In this document: piece after piece, positions 27,036 through 36,197 of the stretch
How positions within the stretch are numbered: position 1 is the stretch's first letter
Layout of the letters: each line of letters starts with the position of its first letter
NCBI RefSeq assembly: GCF_000756305.1
Contig: NZ_JRFE01000026.1
Span: 174,923-238,922, forward strand
Reading direction: 5' to 3'
Source of the DNA: Myxosarcina sp. GI1
Lineage (GTDB): Bacteria > Cyanobacteriota > Cyanobacteriia > Cyanobacteriales > Xenococcaceae
DNA length: 64,000 bases
The notes under the pieces: generated by a model
Seen by the model: the letters and a program-made list of their open reading frames with translations, nothing else
The model's database searches: none
Told to the model about the DNA's origin: nothing
Translations under genes and position numbers: made by a program

Positions 27036-27938
27036 TTAAACTCTTTCCGCAGGAAAAGGAACCGAAGGAACGCTAATGAAAATAGAGGGGTCGGGTTTTT
27101 GCAACACCAAAAAATCTTGTCCTCCTGGAATATAATCGACAATTTGAAAAATCGAACCAAAAACTCGAATTACTTCGGCGCGAGTTTGGAAGACATCCCA
27201 ACCAGAACCGCCAACCCGTGTTGAATAGGTAGCTTGAGAATCTTCCGAAGTAAGAGTAAAGTTACCCGTTTTTTCTAGTTGGTTAATTTCCGACTCATCT
27301 AACAATAGCGAAATATGATTTTTACCCAGTACCGAACAAATAAAGATACCACCAGGACGTAAAACACGTTTCATTTCATGTAGCCATGATTCTTGAAGAT
27401 CTAAAGGAATATGAGTAAATACAGAAGAAGCTAAAATTACATCAAAATCATTATCATTAGCAAATGATAGCGGCGGAGTTAATTCATTGTCGTAGAATTC
27501 AGCATCGGGAATATTTTTTAAACACCATTGAATCATTTCTGGATTAACATCCGAACCTACCAGCCTTACTCCTTCAATACAGCGGAAATGTCTTAGCAGT
27601 CTGGCAGTACCGCAACCAAGTTCGTAAATAGAACCAATAGTTCTAGGATTAATTCCTAAATGATCGAGTATTTTGAATACTCGCAAAACCTCATAATATC
27701 CTGTTTGCCAATAGACATCAGCATTACTTTGTTTTTCTAATTCTCGCTCGTTCAAAGCCGCAGTTTTAGCAATTAAAGCTTTAGGAGGAACTACGCCAGG
27801 AGCGATCGCTCTAAAAACTCCGTCTAGTTGAGTTCGTGTATACTGCTCGAAACGCGATTGTTCGATTTGGCGTTTGAGACGATAAACTGACGATTCTGGT
27901 AATATAGCTTTAGCAGTTTTACGAGCAATTTTCAGCAT
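27036..27938 (-). CDS. class I SAM-dependent methyltransferase
   Basis: A 300-residue protein. The SAM-binding motif I is SIYELGCGTARLLRHF, the acidic end of beta-2 is GSDVNPEMIQW, motif IV is DVILASSVFTHIPLDLQESW and the following region has LRPGGIFICSVLGKNH. The ~75-residue N-terminus (KAILPESSVYRLKRQIEQSR and on) is reminiscent of methyltransferases placed near cell-wall or polysaccharide genes. The substrate is unknown. It is convergent with MscS and is followed upstream by an unrelated small gene. Confidence 0.82.
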   Translation of the reverse strand: MLKIARKTAKAILPESSVYRLKRQIEQSRFEQYTRTQLDGVFRAIAPGVVPPKALIAKTAALNERELEKQSNADVYWQTGYYEVLRVFKILDHLGINPRTIGSIYELGCGTARLLRHFRCIEGVRLVGSDVNPEMIQWCLKNIPDAEFYDNELTPPLSFANDNDFDVILASSVFTHIPLDLQESWLHEMKRVLRPGGIFICSVLGKNHISLLLDESEINQLEKTGNFTLTSEDSQATYSTRVGGSGWDVFQTRAEVIRVFGSIFQIVDYIPGGQDFLVLQKPDPSIFISVPSVPFPAERV

Positions 27939-28067
27939 ACCAAAAACTTAGAACTTATTAATAATAAATCAAAATTATTTTACTTCTTTAGTCAACTATC
28001 CCTAAGAAACTTTTGCTACCAAAATACCAGCTTTTGTTTTTATCGTCGTTAAATTTTAGATTTTTTT

Positions 28068-28319
28068 TTATTTTAATATCGAGCTAATATATTGGGCTAA
28101 TTCGGTCAGGCGACCGCTATCTTCGCAATATTCTTCGGCTTGCCGTTGTTTCATTCCTAAATCTTGCAAAAAGTCAGTCATGCAGTTATACATAGTAACT
28201 TCGGCTAAATATTGTTCTTCGCCACCGATGTTTTGATATAGTAGATATTCCTTAGCACGCAACCTCAGTTCGCGATAGGTATAATCTGCTAATAATCGAC
28301 TCAGTTTGCTAAAATCCAT
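28068..28319 (-). CDS. small conserved hypothetical helical protein
   Basis: An 83-residue, all-helical-looking protein (FSKLSRLLADYTYRELRLRA; TMYNCMTDFLQDLGMKQRQA; EEYCEDSGRLTELAQYISS). It has no membrane segment or signal peptide and no motif that I recognise. The even spacing of hydrophobic residues suggests a helical bundle or coiled-coil partner. It lies between a methyltransferase and a GNAT, all on the minus strand with spacers of 63-130 bases, so cotranscription is possible. Confidence 0.65.
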   Translation of the reverse strand: MDFSKLSRLLADYTYRELRLRAKEYLLYQNIGGEEQYLAEVTMYNCMTDFLQDLGMKQRQAEEYCEDSGRLTELAQYISSILK

Positions 28320-28382
28320 GCTGCGCCAAACTAGTTACTCTTTAACTATAAGATTATTTTAAAAATCACAGCAGAACATTTT

Positions 28383-28874
28383 TTACTTTGTCGCTAAACT
28401 TTGTAAAATTTTTTCCATCACATAGTTGGTAAATATTTCACCTCGACGAGCCACCTTTTGCTCTTTGACAACTGAAAACCCCATGCGTTGAAAAAACGGT
28501 TTGGCAGTAATACTGGCTTCGACAAACAAACGGTTTATAGATAATTCAAGTGCCTTGGTTTCTATCTCTCGATAAATTTTACTGCCTACTCCACGACGCT
28601 GATAGTTTTTGTGAATGTAAAAACAGTCAACATGACCGTTGGGTTCTAATTCGCCAAAACCTGAAACTACACCGCCAATCTCGGCAACATAAGTAAATCG
28701 GCTCGAACAAACTTCTACCCAGTTTCTAAAGTAAAGATCGTCAGGTGCCCAAGCTCTGACTTGACTGCTAGAATAATCGCCAAGGTTGACTTCCCGTACT
28801 GTGTCATGAAACAACCACGCTATCTGTTCGACATCTTCGGCTTCAAATAACCTTATTTTGATTTCAATTGCAAT
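28383..28874 (-). CDS. GNAT-family N-acetyltransferase with no canonical start codon for its first strand
   Basis: A GNAT fold is clear: VCSSRFTYVAEIGGVVSGFG, HKNYQRRGVGSKIYREIETK with the acetyl-CoA loop QRRGVG, and FVEASITAKPFFQRMGFSVV. The reading from the TTG at 28814 would begin in the middle of helix 1. In frame upstream are the codons for IKIRLFEAEDVEQIAW, the expected beta-1 and start of helix 1 of GNATs, back to a stop 120 bases above 28814. No ATG, GTG or TTG occurs there. The best candidate is ATT 28874, with GAAGAGGAAACA just upstream. I give the longer frame; the acetylated substrate is unknown. Confidence 0.65.
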   Translation of the reverse strand: MAIEIKIRLFEAEDVEQIAWLFHDTVREVNLGDYSSSQVRAWAPDDLYFRNWVEVCSSRFTYVAEIGGVVSGFGELEPNGHVDCFYIHKNYQRRGVGSKIYREIETKALELSINRLFVEASITAKPFFQRMGFSVVKEQKVARRGEIFTNYVMEKILQSLATK

Positions 28875-28966
28875 TGTTTCCTCTTCAAGCTGAGTTTTTG
28901 CAATCTTACATACGAATAGACAGTACTAAAAGCTAATAGCCAAAAACTTTTTTAAGCAATTGCCTG

Positions 28967-29827
28967 TTAAGAACTATAATACCAAGCTCTGGTACCCAAG
29001 AATTGACAAGATTTACTAGCTATTTGTGCCGCACGATCTAGAGCAGTGGCAAAATCTTCTTGCAAGATATAGTGGCAAAAAGCACCGTGAAAAATATCTC
29101 CCGCACCCATAGTATCTACCGCCTCGATCGCAGGTACGGGTATATTAGCAATTTTGCCGCGATCGCAATACAAAATTTCTCCCTCACCTTGGGTAATAGC
29201 AATGCGAGAAATTCCCATTTCTTGCAAAAATTCAAACACATCCTGAGAGTTTTGGCATTGAGGAGGATAAAAATTAGCCGAACAGATAGCATAATCGACA
29301 AAGGGAAGCACGCGATCGAAATTGGATTTCCAGCTACCACCATCGATTACTACAGGAATCTGCCTGCTTTTTGCTACTTCGGCAAGAACCCAGCTTACTT
29401 CCATTTGATGTCCATCGATTAAAATGATATCTATGTCAGATAATATTGCTTCTGGTATTTGAGATTTATTGCTTTGAGATTTAATAGCATTAATAGAAAT
29501 AACCGCACGTTCACCCGTAGCTGTTGTCGCGATAATTGACGAAACTGGAGGACTGTCAGTTTTTTCGGGCAACATATCCACTATTTCAACTGAATATTCT
29601 TTGAGATCGGCTCTAATCAATTGAGTTATGGGATGTTGTCCCAAAACAGTTAACAACCTTCCCTGGTTGCCAAAATAACTAAAGGCAACTGCGGCATTAG
29701 TAGCAGGACCTCCTGCGGTTGTTAGATATTTTTGCGCTACTACTTTTTGATTTGCCTGGGGATAATGCTCGATCGCATAAACAAAATCTAGAGTAGTCAA
29801 ACCGACAAATAATCCTCGATATTTCAT
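28967..29827 (-). CDS. PfkB-family carbohydrate kinase
   Basis: A 286-residue ribokinase-fold protein. It starts with FVGLTTLDFVYAIEHYPQAN, contains the sugar-site glycines TAGGPATNAAVAFSYFG and the catalytic motif AVDTMGAGDIFHGAFCHYIL, in which the Asp of GAGD is the general base. Members phosphorylate sugars, nucleosides or vitamins in the cytoplasm. Substrate residues are not diagnostic by eye; the closest feel is the sugar kinase group. It is divergent from the SulP transporter across a 213-base gap. Confidence 0.88.
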   Translation of the reverse strand: MKYRGLFVGLTTLDFVYAIEHYPQANQKVVAQKYLTTAGGPATNAAVAFSYFGNQGRLLTVLGQHPITQLIRADLKEYSVEIVDMLPEKTDSPPVSSIIATTATGERAVISINAIKSQSNKSQIPEAILSDIDIILIDGHQMEVSWVLAEVAKSRQIPVVIDGGSWKSNFDRVLPFVDYAICSANFYPPQCQNSQDVFEFLQEMGISRIAITQGEGEILYCDRGKIANIPVPAIEAVDTMGAGDIFHGAFCHYILQEDFATALDRAAQIASKSCQFLGTRAWYYSS

Positions 29828-30040
29828 AATTAGTCATCTATAGCAGTTTGCGATCGACTAAAACCTGTAAATTGTTTTGGATACTAATCACTTAATTTTA
29901 TTGCCACTAAAACGTTATTATCTCAATGCTTCGTACTCTTGATAAGACCTTATAGAAAATTGATATTTTTCATTGGTTTGAGAATCACTATAAACTGGAA
30001 GCAATATTAAAATTTTAGTTTGTTCGTAAGGAGGGAAATA

Positions 30041-31534
30041 TTGCAGCAACTATTTAAACAAAAGGAGTGGTTTAGTAATATCAAGCCAGATTTATTAGCA
30101 GGTGTAGTAGTTGCTTTGGCATTAATTCCAGAAGCGATCGCTTTTTCTTTGATTGCAGGTGTAGATCCTAAAGTAGGTCTATACGCATCTTTTATTATTG
30201 CTATGATTACGGCAATTTTTGGCGGTCGTCCTGGGATGATTTCGGCAGCGACCGCCGCTACTGCTCTGTTAATGACCAGTCTAATTGCTAACTACGACAA
30301 CGGTTTGCAGTATTTATTTGCAGCGACAATTTTAGCGGGAATTTTACAGATACTATTCGGAATCATTAAAATTGCCAATCAGCTTAGATACGTATCCCGT
30401 GCCGTGATGATTGGGTTTGTCAATGCCTTGGCTATTTTAATTTTTACCGCACAGCTACCAGAATTAACTGGTGAAGAAGCTACATGGATCGTATATGCAA
30501 TGGTAGTAGGTGCTTTAGCAATTATCTATCTCTTGCCCCGTTTGACTACTGCCGTTCCTTCTCCTTTAGTAGCGATTGTAGTTATTACCATTATTTCTCT
30601 AGCATTCGGAACCAATGTTCCTACTGTAGGTGACAAAGGCGAGTTACCTGCTACTTTTCCTAATTTTGGCATTCCCCAGGTTCCTTTTAATTGGGAAACA
30701 CTAAATATTATTTTTCCTTATGCGATCGCTATTTCTTTGGTCGGTCTATTAGAGTCTTTCCTTACGGCTAATGTTGTAGATGAACTCACCGATACTCCTA
30801 GCAATAAAAATCGCGAAGCAATGGGTCAGGGTATTGCTAATTTTGTCACGGGTTTCTTTGGCGGTATGGCTGGTTGTGCCATGATCGGACAGTCGGTAAT
30901 TAATATTAAATCTGGAGGTCGTACGAGGCTTTCTACTTTTAGCGCGGGAGTCTTTTTAATATTTTTTATGTTGGTGCTTGGTACCTGGGTAGAAAGAATA
31001 CCTATGGCGGCATTGGTAGCAGTAATGATTATGGTTTCTATCGGCACCTTTAACTGGTCTTCTCTAAGAAATATTCGTAAGATACCTCGTAGCGAAACTG
31101 CCGTTATGGTAACCACCGTAGTAATTACGGTTATTACTCATAATTTAGCAATTGGCGTATTGAGTGGTGTAGCTTTAAATGCGCTGCTTTTCTCTCGCAA
31201 GATCGCTCAGTTGGTATTTGTCGATAGCACTCTCAGCCCAGATGGCGACAAGCGTATTTACAATGTTGGAGGTCAGATTTTCTTTGTCTCTGTCAATGAG
31301 TTTTTGTCTGCCTTTGACTGTAAAGAAGATGTGGAACTAGTCAAAATCGATCTAACTCACGCTCATCTATGGGATCAATCGGCGATCGCCGCTCTCGATA
31401 AAATAGTAATCAACTTTCGTCGTCATGGGATAGATGTAGAGCTAGTCGGTTTAAATGAGGCTAGTGCTACTCTAGTCGATAAGTTGGCGGTACACGATAA
31501 ACCCGAAGCACTAGAAGATTTAGCTAGTCATTAA
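30041..31534 (+). CDS. SulP-family inorganic anion transporter with STAS domain
   Basis: A 497-residue protein. The start TTG 30041 is preceded by TAAGGAGGG at ideal spacing; an earlier TTG (30020) includes the ribosome binding site and was rejected. About 10-12 helices begin with [20 protein letters not shown], the SulP signature, and [18 protein letters not shown]. The C-terminal STAS domain spans the last ~110 residues ([40 protein letters not shown]). SulP members import sulfate or bicarbonate (BicA), sodium-coupled in marine forms. The sequence does not show BicA-specific residues that I can name, so the ion is undecided. A universal stress protein follows 26 bases later. Confidence 0.9.
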   Translation: MQQLFKQKEWFSNIKPDLLAGVVVALALIPEAIAFSLIAGVDPKVGLYASFIIAMITAIFGGRPGMISAATAATALLMTSLIANYDNGLQYLFAATILAGILQILFGIIKIANQLRYVSRAVMIGFVNALAILIFTAQLPELTGEEATWIVYAMVVGALAIIYLLPRLTTAVPSPLVAIVVITIISLAFGTNVPTVGDKGELPATFPNFGIPQVPFNWETLNIIFPYAIAISLVGLLESFLTANVVDELTDTPSNKNREAMGQGIANFVTGFFGGMAGCAMIGQSVINIKSGGRTRLSTFSAGVFLIFFMLVLGTWVERIPMAALVAVMIMVSIGTFNWSSLRNIRKIPRSETAVMVTTVVITVITHNLAIGVLSGVALNALLFSRKIAQLVFVDSTLSPDGDKRIYNVGGQIFFVSVNEFLSAFDCKEDVELVKIDLTHAHLWDQSAIAALDKIVINFRRHGIDVELVGLNEASATLVDKLAVHDKPEALEDLASH

Positions 31535-31560
31535 GCAGCGAAACAAGTAGGAAGTTATTA

Positions 31561-32418
31561 ATGAAAAAAGTTCTTTTATGTACCGATGGTTCTCAATTTG
31601 CTCAGGTCAGCTATGAATATGTAGCTTGGCTAGCTACACATATGCAAATAGAAATTGAGGTACTCTACGTTACCGATTCGCGTAAACAGCAAGCCATGCA
31701 AAATCCCGATTTTAGCGGTAGCATCGGTATCGATTCTTATCAGCATCTTCTCTCACAATTGGTTGAAGTAGAAGCAGAAAGAGCCAAAATCAACCACAAA
31801 CGCGCCAAAATTATTTTAGAAGCAGCAGAACAATTTTTTGGCGATCGCAACATAGCTCCCGTCAAGTTAACTCACGAAACGGGGTTTTTAGTCGATCTGT
31901 TTCACAAGTTTGAAGCCGATGCCGATTTGGTCGTACTGGGCAAACGCGGCGAAACTGCCGATTTTGCTAGCGAACATTTAGGTGCGAATATGGAAAGAAT
32001 CGTGCGATCGAGTCATCGACCATGTTTGGTTACTCCTAGAGAATTTCAACCTATAAATCGAGTTTTGCTGGCTTACGATGGCGGTAAAAGTTGTCAAAAA
32101 GCTGTTCGATATTTAGCCGAACTAACCCCATTTAATAATTTGGAATTACACATCGTTACCGTAGCAACTCATGACGATGAAAAAGCCCAACAATATTTAA
32201 CTTCAGCAGCAACAGCAGTTCAAAATAATTTTCAGCCCTTATGCGAATTATTGCACGGCGATCCCGAACCAGAAATAGAGAAATACATTGCCGCCAACCA
32301 AATCGATTTCTTAATTATGGGCGCATATGGTCACAATCGCATCCGTCATTTAATTATTGGTAGCACAACGGCTCAAATGTTACGCCATTCGCATATCCCT
32401 ATCCTTATGTTCAGGTAA
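31561..32418 (+). CDS. tandem-domain universal stress protein (UspA family)
   Basis: A 285-residue protein with two Usp folds. The first starts KKVLLCTDGSQFAQVSYEYV and has DLVVLGKRGETADFASEHLG; the second begins RVLLAYDGGKSCQKAVRYL and ends DFLIMGAYGHNRIRHLIIGS, followed by TTAQMLRHSHIPIL. The G-2x-G-9x-GS ATP-binding motif is intact in the second half and degenerate in the first. UspA-family proteins accumulate in stress or are paired with transporters, as here with SulP 26 bases upstream. Likely a cytoplasmic regulatory partner of the transporter; that link is inference from order. Confidence 0.88.
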   Translation: MKKVLLCTDGSQFAQVSYEYVAWLATHMQIEIEVLYVTDSRKQQAMQNPDFSGSIGIDSYQHLLSQLVEVEAERAKINHKRAKIILEAAEQFFGDRNIAPVKLTHETGFLVDLFHKFEADADLVVLGKRGETADFASEHLGANMERIVRSSHRPCLVTPREFQPINRVLLAYDGGKSCQKAVRYLAELTPFNNLELHIVTVATHDDEKAQQYLTSAATAVQNNFQPLCELLHGDPEPEIEKYIAANQIDFLIMGAYGHNRIRHLIIGSTTAQMLRHSHIPILMFR

Positions 32419-32679
32419 AATTTTTAAAGGCAGAGAGCAGGTTGGCTGAATCAAATTGTTATTTGGGAAAAAATTTCGCGATCGCTTGAAACAAATGAAG
32501 TGATAAAAATCAACTAGATCTAAATGGTTGCAATTAAGCGATCGCGTTACTGGTATATTTAAAAATTGCATTAGTTGAAAATTTTTAGTAGCGATCGCTA
32601 ACTGTGCTGGGATTGATAACTATCTGAGATAGAACAAGACTGCTATATACTAACTACTCAATAGATAAGCAAAATTCTA
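32419..32679. other. intergenic spacer with HIP1 sites
   Basis: About 261 bases contain three GCGATCGC-type octamers near 32478, 32539 and 32592 in otherwise AT-rich DNA. HIP1 octamers of this type are over-represented in many cyanobacterial genomes. No gene or terminator is supported. Confidence 0.4.
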
Positions 32680-34272
32680 ATGAGTAAAGATTTATTTGCC
32701 CGTGCTGCTTTAGACCAAATTCCCAAAATCTTAACCCTTTTAGATCGTAATGTTCACAGTCCTACTTATGGTTGTTTCGATCGCACCTTTTGGCAGTATA
32801 AGGTAATAGATTTTCCTGCGGGAATGTCTCAAGAGTTTGTCTATCCTCTAGCTTTGGCTTATCATACCGAGCTTGAGGGCAATATTTTTTACCAACAGCC
32901 CATAATAAGAGAGTGGGTAGAAGCAGGAATAGTTTACGCCGCTAAAAGTAGTCATGCCGATGGTTCCTGTGACGATTATTTTCCCTTTGAACGTGCCGCA
33001 GGTGCGGCAGCTTTTTCTTTACTTGCCTGTATTGAAAGCTATAAACTGATGGGTTTAAATAATCCAGAAATTTTGCGTTTCTTTAGTAAGCGTGCCGACT
33101 GGCTGGCGCACCATCAAGAAAGCGGAAGGTTAAGTAATCATCAGGCACTAATCGTTTTATGTCTGGAATTATTATCTCAGTTGCTAAAAAGCGATCGCTG
33201 GAACGAGAGCAAACAACAAAGATTGGCACAGGTGCTATCCTGGCAAAATCCCGAAGGCTGGTTCCAAGAGTATGAAGGTTGCGATCCTGGCTACCATACT
33301 CTGACTATTTCCTGTTTGGCAAGGGTATACGAACTGAACCCTGGCAACCGCTTAAAAGATGCGATCGCCAAAGCGGTAATTCTCACCGCTCAGTTTGTCC
33401 ATCCCGATGGTTCTTATGGGGGAGAATACACCAGTCGCAATACCTATAACTTTTTTCCTCATGGTTTTGAACTAGTCGGTAAATGGTTCCCCGAAGCTTT
33501 AAACATCAACGATCGCTTTTTACAGGGACTGGCTAAAGGACTCGGTGCTTGCTACAGTGACGATCGCATTATCGGTCATCACACCTGGAACTATTTGCTT
33601 GCTTGGCGCGATTTTATAACCGTTCGTCCCGATCTAAAACCGCGTCCCCAAGGACGTTTCTATCTACCAGAGGCAGGTTTGTTAATCGATCGCCGTTTTG
33701 ATACCGAACTATATCTAGCCCTTAATAAAGGCGGCACGTTTAAGCTATTCCGCAACGATAAGTTAGTCGCTTCTGATACTCAGTTTTCCCTACAGGTAAA
33801 AGACGGTAACAAAATTAAAAACGCTGTCGGGCATTTAGTAGGCAACTATCAAACTACAATAACCGAAGCTGAAATCGCGATCGCGGGTTCTTTGGGTTGG
33901 GCAAAACAAAAACAAATGAATCCGTTTAATCTGATTATTTTACGGTTAGTCATGTTGTCTTTAGGGCGTTTCTTCCCCAATTTAATCCGCAAAATTCTGC
34001 AAAAAGTTTTGATTACGGGTAAAAAATCAGCCCCTTTTCGCTTTTCTCGTCGTTTGCTCTGGCAAGATGAAACCTGGCAAATTATAGACGAATTATCGGC
34101 AGAAACTTGGGACAACGTTATTGCTGCCGATATTGGTTGCGATCGCACTTCAATTTATGTAGTAATGAGTCGCACGTTTCAACCAGGACAGCTACAGCCT
34201 GCTTGGGATTTGAGCGATCGCCTCAAACAATTACAGCTAGGAGAAATTTTGAAATTAGTGAGAAAATTATAA
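32680..34272 (+). CDS. hypothetical large protein, likely alpha/alpha toroid (heparinase-like)
   Basis: A 530-residue soluble protein with no signal peptide. Residues ~1-320 are helical pairs with repeated DGS/DGSYGG turns (HADGSCDDYFPFERAAGAAA, VHPDGSYGGEYTSRNTYNFF), the style of (alpha/alpha)6 toroids in glycoside hydrolases and polysaccharide lyases. The C-terminal ~200 residues look beta-rich with ELYLALNKGGTFKLFRNDKL and GHLVGNYQTTITEAEIAI, as in heparinase II/III-like proteins. A role in polysaccharide or capsule processing is plausible but unproven. No clear catalytic residue can be named. It stands alone between spacers. Confidence 0.75.
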   Translation: MSKDLFARAALDQIPKILTLLDRNVHSPTYGCFDRTFWQYKVIDFPAGMSQEFVYPLALAYHTELEGNIFYQQPIIREWVEAGIVYAAKSSHADGSCDDYFPFERAAGAAAFSLLACIESYKLMGLNNPEILRFFSKRADWLAHHQESGRLSNHQALIVLCLELLSQLLKSDRWNESKQQRLAQVLSWQNPEGWFQEYEGCDPGYHTLTISCLARVYELNPGNRLKDAIAKAVILTAQFVHPDGSYGGEYTSRNTYNFFPHGFELVGKWFPEALNINDRFLQGLAKGLGACYSDDRIIGHHTWNYLLAWRDFITVRPDLKPRPQGRFYLPEAGLLIDRRFDTELYLALNKGGTFKLFRNDKLVASDTQFSLQVKDGNKIKNAVGHLVGNYQTTITEAEIAIAGSLGWAKQKQMNPFNLIILRLVMLSLGRFFPNLIRKILQKVLITGKKSAPFRFSRRLLWQDETWQIIDELSAETWDNVIAADIGCDRTSIYVVMSRTFQPGQLQPAWDLSDRLKQLQLGEILKLVRKL

Positions 34273-34449
34273 ATATTGCTTTTTGGGTAGCCTCTAAGGA
34301 AAAACGTCTATAGCTAGACTTTATGCTGTTATTTTAATTTTAGGCGATCGCATAGTATCTGAATACCTTTTTATATCTTGCTTTTGACTTTTAACTTTTG
34401 ATTTTTGATTTGACATTAAGTATTCAGTGACTTTTGAGAACTAGTATTA

Positions 34450-34650
34450 CTAACTGACTTTATGGTTGTCTGGCTTAGTCACCGTAGCATCATCCCAGAA
34501 GTCATCATCTGTAGGCTGACAATCAGAATCGGCTTTAGCTAAATCTTCTATTTCCTTAGCGGTCATTCTTTTAACTCTTTCCCAATCAGTCAAATCCTCA
34601 AATTGTTTTAATTCATCCATAGATACTCTGGTAATATTGTCTTTGCTCAC
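34450..34650 (-). CDS. small BrnA-like protein, third gene of a HigBA operon
   Basis: A 66-residue frame from GTG 34650, which has AAGG about 9 bases upstream. MSKDNITRVSMDELKQFED is followed by LTDWERVKRMTAKEIEDLAK and a short acidic tail (DDDFWDDATV). The phrase TDWERVKRMT and the following acidic stretch recall the N-terminal part of BrnA antitoxins, but the C-terminal ribbon-helix-helix is missing. A longer frame to TTG 34704 overlaps higA by 8 bases and looks less likely. It lies directly behind higB-higA. It could be an accessory regulator or the remnant of another antitoxin. Confidence 0.6.
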   Translation of the reverse strand: MSKDNITRVSMDELKQFEDLTDWERVKRMTAKEIEDLAKADSDCQPTDDDFWDDATVTKPDNHKVS

Positions 34651-34696
34651 GTTTGGTTGCCTTCCTAGCACTAATAATTCGATAAGGCGATCTCGT

Positions 34697-35110
34697 TTAG
34701 GCAATAGCTTTAATGTTTGGCGATAAAGAGAAAAATACAGCAGGGGAGAGGCTAAAAAATTCAGATAATTTTTGAATATGGCGTACGGTCAACTGTCGTT
34801 TTCCGTTTAAAATATCCGAGACAATAGATTCGGTTTTAAAAATAGGCAGGAGATCTTTTTGACGTAGCTGCCTCTCTTCGAGCAAAACTTTTAATAATTC
34901 TACGCCATAAATATCTGGGATTGGTGCTTGTGCTTGCTCGTATTCAAAAACTAATGCGCCTAAGACATTAAGATAGTCTGATTCTTCTGAACTTAACTCA
35001 TTACGGTCGAGCAAACGATCTATTGTCGCTTGAGTTGCTTCTAATTCGTCGTCATTATTAATAGTACGAGGTGGAAATTGTTTGAGTAGTTGAATGTATT
35101 TATCAGTCAT
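34697..35110 (-). CDS. higA: HigA-type antitoxin with C-terminal HTH
   Basis: A 137-residue protein from ATG 35110. The N-terminal ~70 residues (YIQLLKQFPPRTINNDDELE; ALVFEYEQAQAPIPDIYGVE) are the usual helical region of this HigA group, and a Cro/CI-type HTH follows (LLKVLLEERQLRQKDLLPIF; LNGKRQLTVRHIQKLSEFFS). It is the antitoxin for the HigB-like gene 99 bases upstream: the order toxin then antitoxin is characteristic of HigBA. It should bind the toxin and repress the operon. A TTG-started extension of four residues is unlikely. Confidence 0.85.
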   Translation of the reverse strand: MTDKYIQLLKQFPPRTINNDDELEATQATIDRLLDRNELSSEESDYLNVLGALVFEYEQAQAPIPDIYGVELLKVLLEERQLRQKDLLPIFKTESIVSDILNGKRQLTVRHIQKLSEFFSLSPAVFFSLSPNIKAIA

Positions 35111-35209
35111 ATAAATTAACAAAAAAATTTATTAAATTGAGTTACTAGCTAGAAAACTCGCGATTTTGGCTACGTTTTAGAGAATTAAGCTAACAAAAAA
35201 GATTGTTGG

Positions 35210-35512
35210 CTACTGATACCAATTATCTTTTTTCCAATTTTCCCGATCGTACTCGGCATGAGTTAAGACATTGCGAATAAACACTTTACTTTGCTTAAAA
35301 TCAATATAGGTAATTAAGCGAAAATTGTTACCTCCAATATCAAACACGACGAAGTTTTTTACTTTGTCAGCACTAGGAAAAGTTTGACAAACATCGCTAA
35401 AACTTCGCCATCGATGTTGTGTGGTTAGCTTGTACCAATATCGTAAACTTGCCTCCGCAGTAGGATGATTGCGCCAGAATTGCTTAAGACGAGTTTGTGA
35501 GATGACGTGCAT
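35210..35512 (-). CDS. higB: HigB-type mRNA interferase toxin
   Basis: A 100-residue RelE/HigB-fold protein: HVISQTRLKQFWRNHPTAEA at the start, LRYWYKLTTQHRWRSFSDVC, then VVFDIGGNNFRLITYIDFKQ and VFIRNVLTHAEYDRENWKKD. HigB toxins cleave mRNA on the ribosome. The catalytic surface is formed by conserved His, Lys and Arg/Asp residues; the HAEYDRENW ending is characteristic of this subgroup. It lies first in the operon with higA and a third small gene, all on the minus strand. Confidence 0.9.
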   Translation of the reverse strand: MHVISQTRLKQFWRNHPTAEASLRYWYKLTTQHRWRSFSDVCQTFPSADKVKNFVVFDIGGNNFRLITYIDFKQSKVFIRNVLTHAEYDRENWKKDNWYQ

Positions 35513-35738
35513 CGAGTTTCCTTTTAAGTTATCGTTCGCGATTCTTCATCTTCTAAAGCGGTAGTATCAGTTAATCTTCAACTTAGCAATATGCGAAGTT
35601 GGATGTCAAGATTGTTAATTCATAAGGGGAATTTGGCGAACGCCGAGCGATAATATAGGACGAGAGAAATAACTGAAGTGCGACCGCTCAAAATTTTAAA
35701 TTTAAAAATTCGGCAAGCTATTATTTTTCAAGTAGTCT

Positions 35739-36197
35739 CTAATTAAAAAAGCGATCGCCATCGATAACTTCTTCGTAAGTAAAAGGACACTGTACGGGAA
35801 AAGTGTCCATTGCCAAACCCGTTTCTCTAGAAGCCAATTTTCTAGCATCTGCATAAAACTCTGCAAACACTTCTTCAAAGTAGCGTTTGAGGCTAGGGCT
35901 GTGTTTAAAAGCTCGTTTGATTCTGATCTTGTGTTCGGTAATGGTGAAAGCCCAACTATTAAAACGTTTATCTGGCTGATATTTCCACTTCAGCAGGTGC
36001 ATTAATAAAATAGTCAGATTACTTTCTAAGGCATTCTTTTCACTTTTCCCCATACCTTCAATTTCTTCAAGCAAATTTTCCCAATCGATATTATTAACAT
36101 CGCGCCCTCTTATTTTTGTGGCTGTCTGTTCGATCCACAAACAAAAATCGCGATCGTATAAAGATTGGTTAGCTGTTTTGGGTAATTGAGAAGTCAT
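35739..36197 (-). CDS. DUF29 domain protein
   Basis: A 152-residue protein that matches DUF29: YDRDFCLWIEQTATKIRGRD, then NNIDWENLLEEIEGMGKSEK and NALESNLTILLMHLLKWKYQ, with the C-terminal EVIDGDRFFN. DUF29 proteins are very numerous in cyanobacteria, often in many copies next to toxin-antitoxin genes, and their function is unknown. No partner gene is obvious; a HigBA operon lies 227 bases away on the same strand. The annotation rests on the helical core and the conserved DW..LLEEIE motif. Confidence 0.9.
   Translation of the reverse strand: MTSQLPKTANQSLYDRDFCLWIEQTATKIRGRDVNNIDWENLLEEIEGMGKSEKNALESNLTILLMHLLKWKYQPDKRFNSWAFTITEHKIRIKRAFKHSPSLKRYFEEVFAEFYADARKLASRETGLAMDTFPVQCPFTYEEVIDGDRFFN

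Noticed and set aside
34378-34412. CTTTTGACTTTTAACTTTTG as a CRISPR-like array
   Set aside because: It is a degenerate heptamer repeat without spacers; no CRISPR array or cas gene was found in the window.
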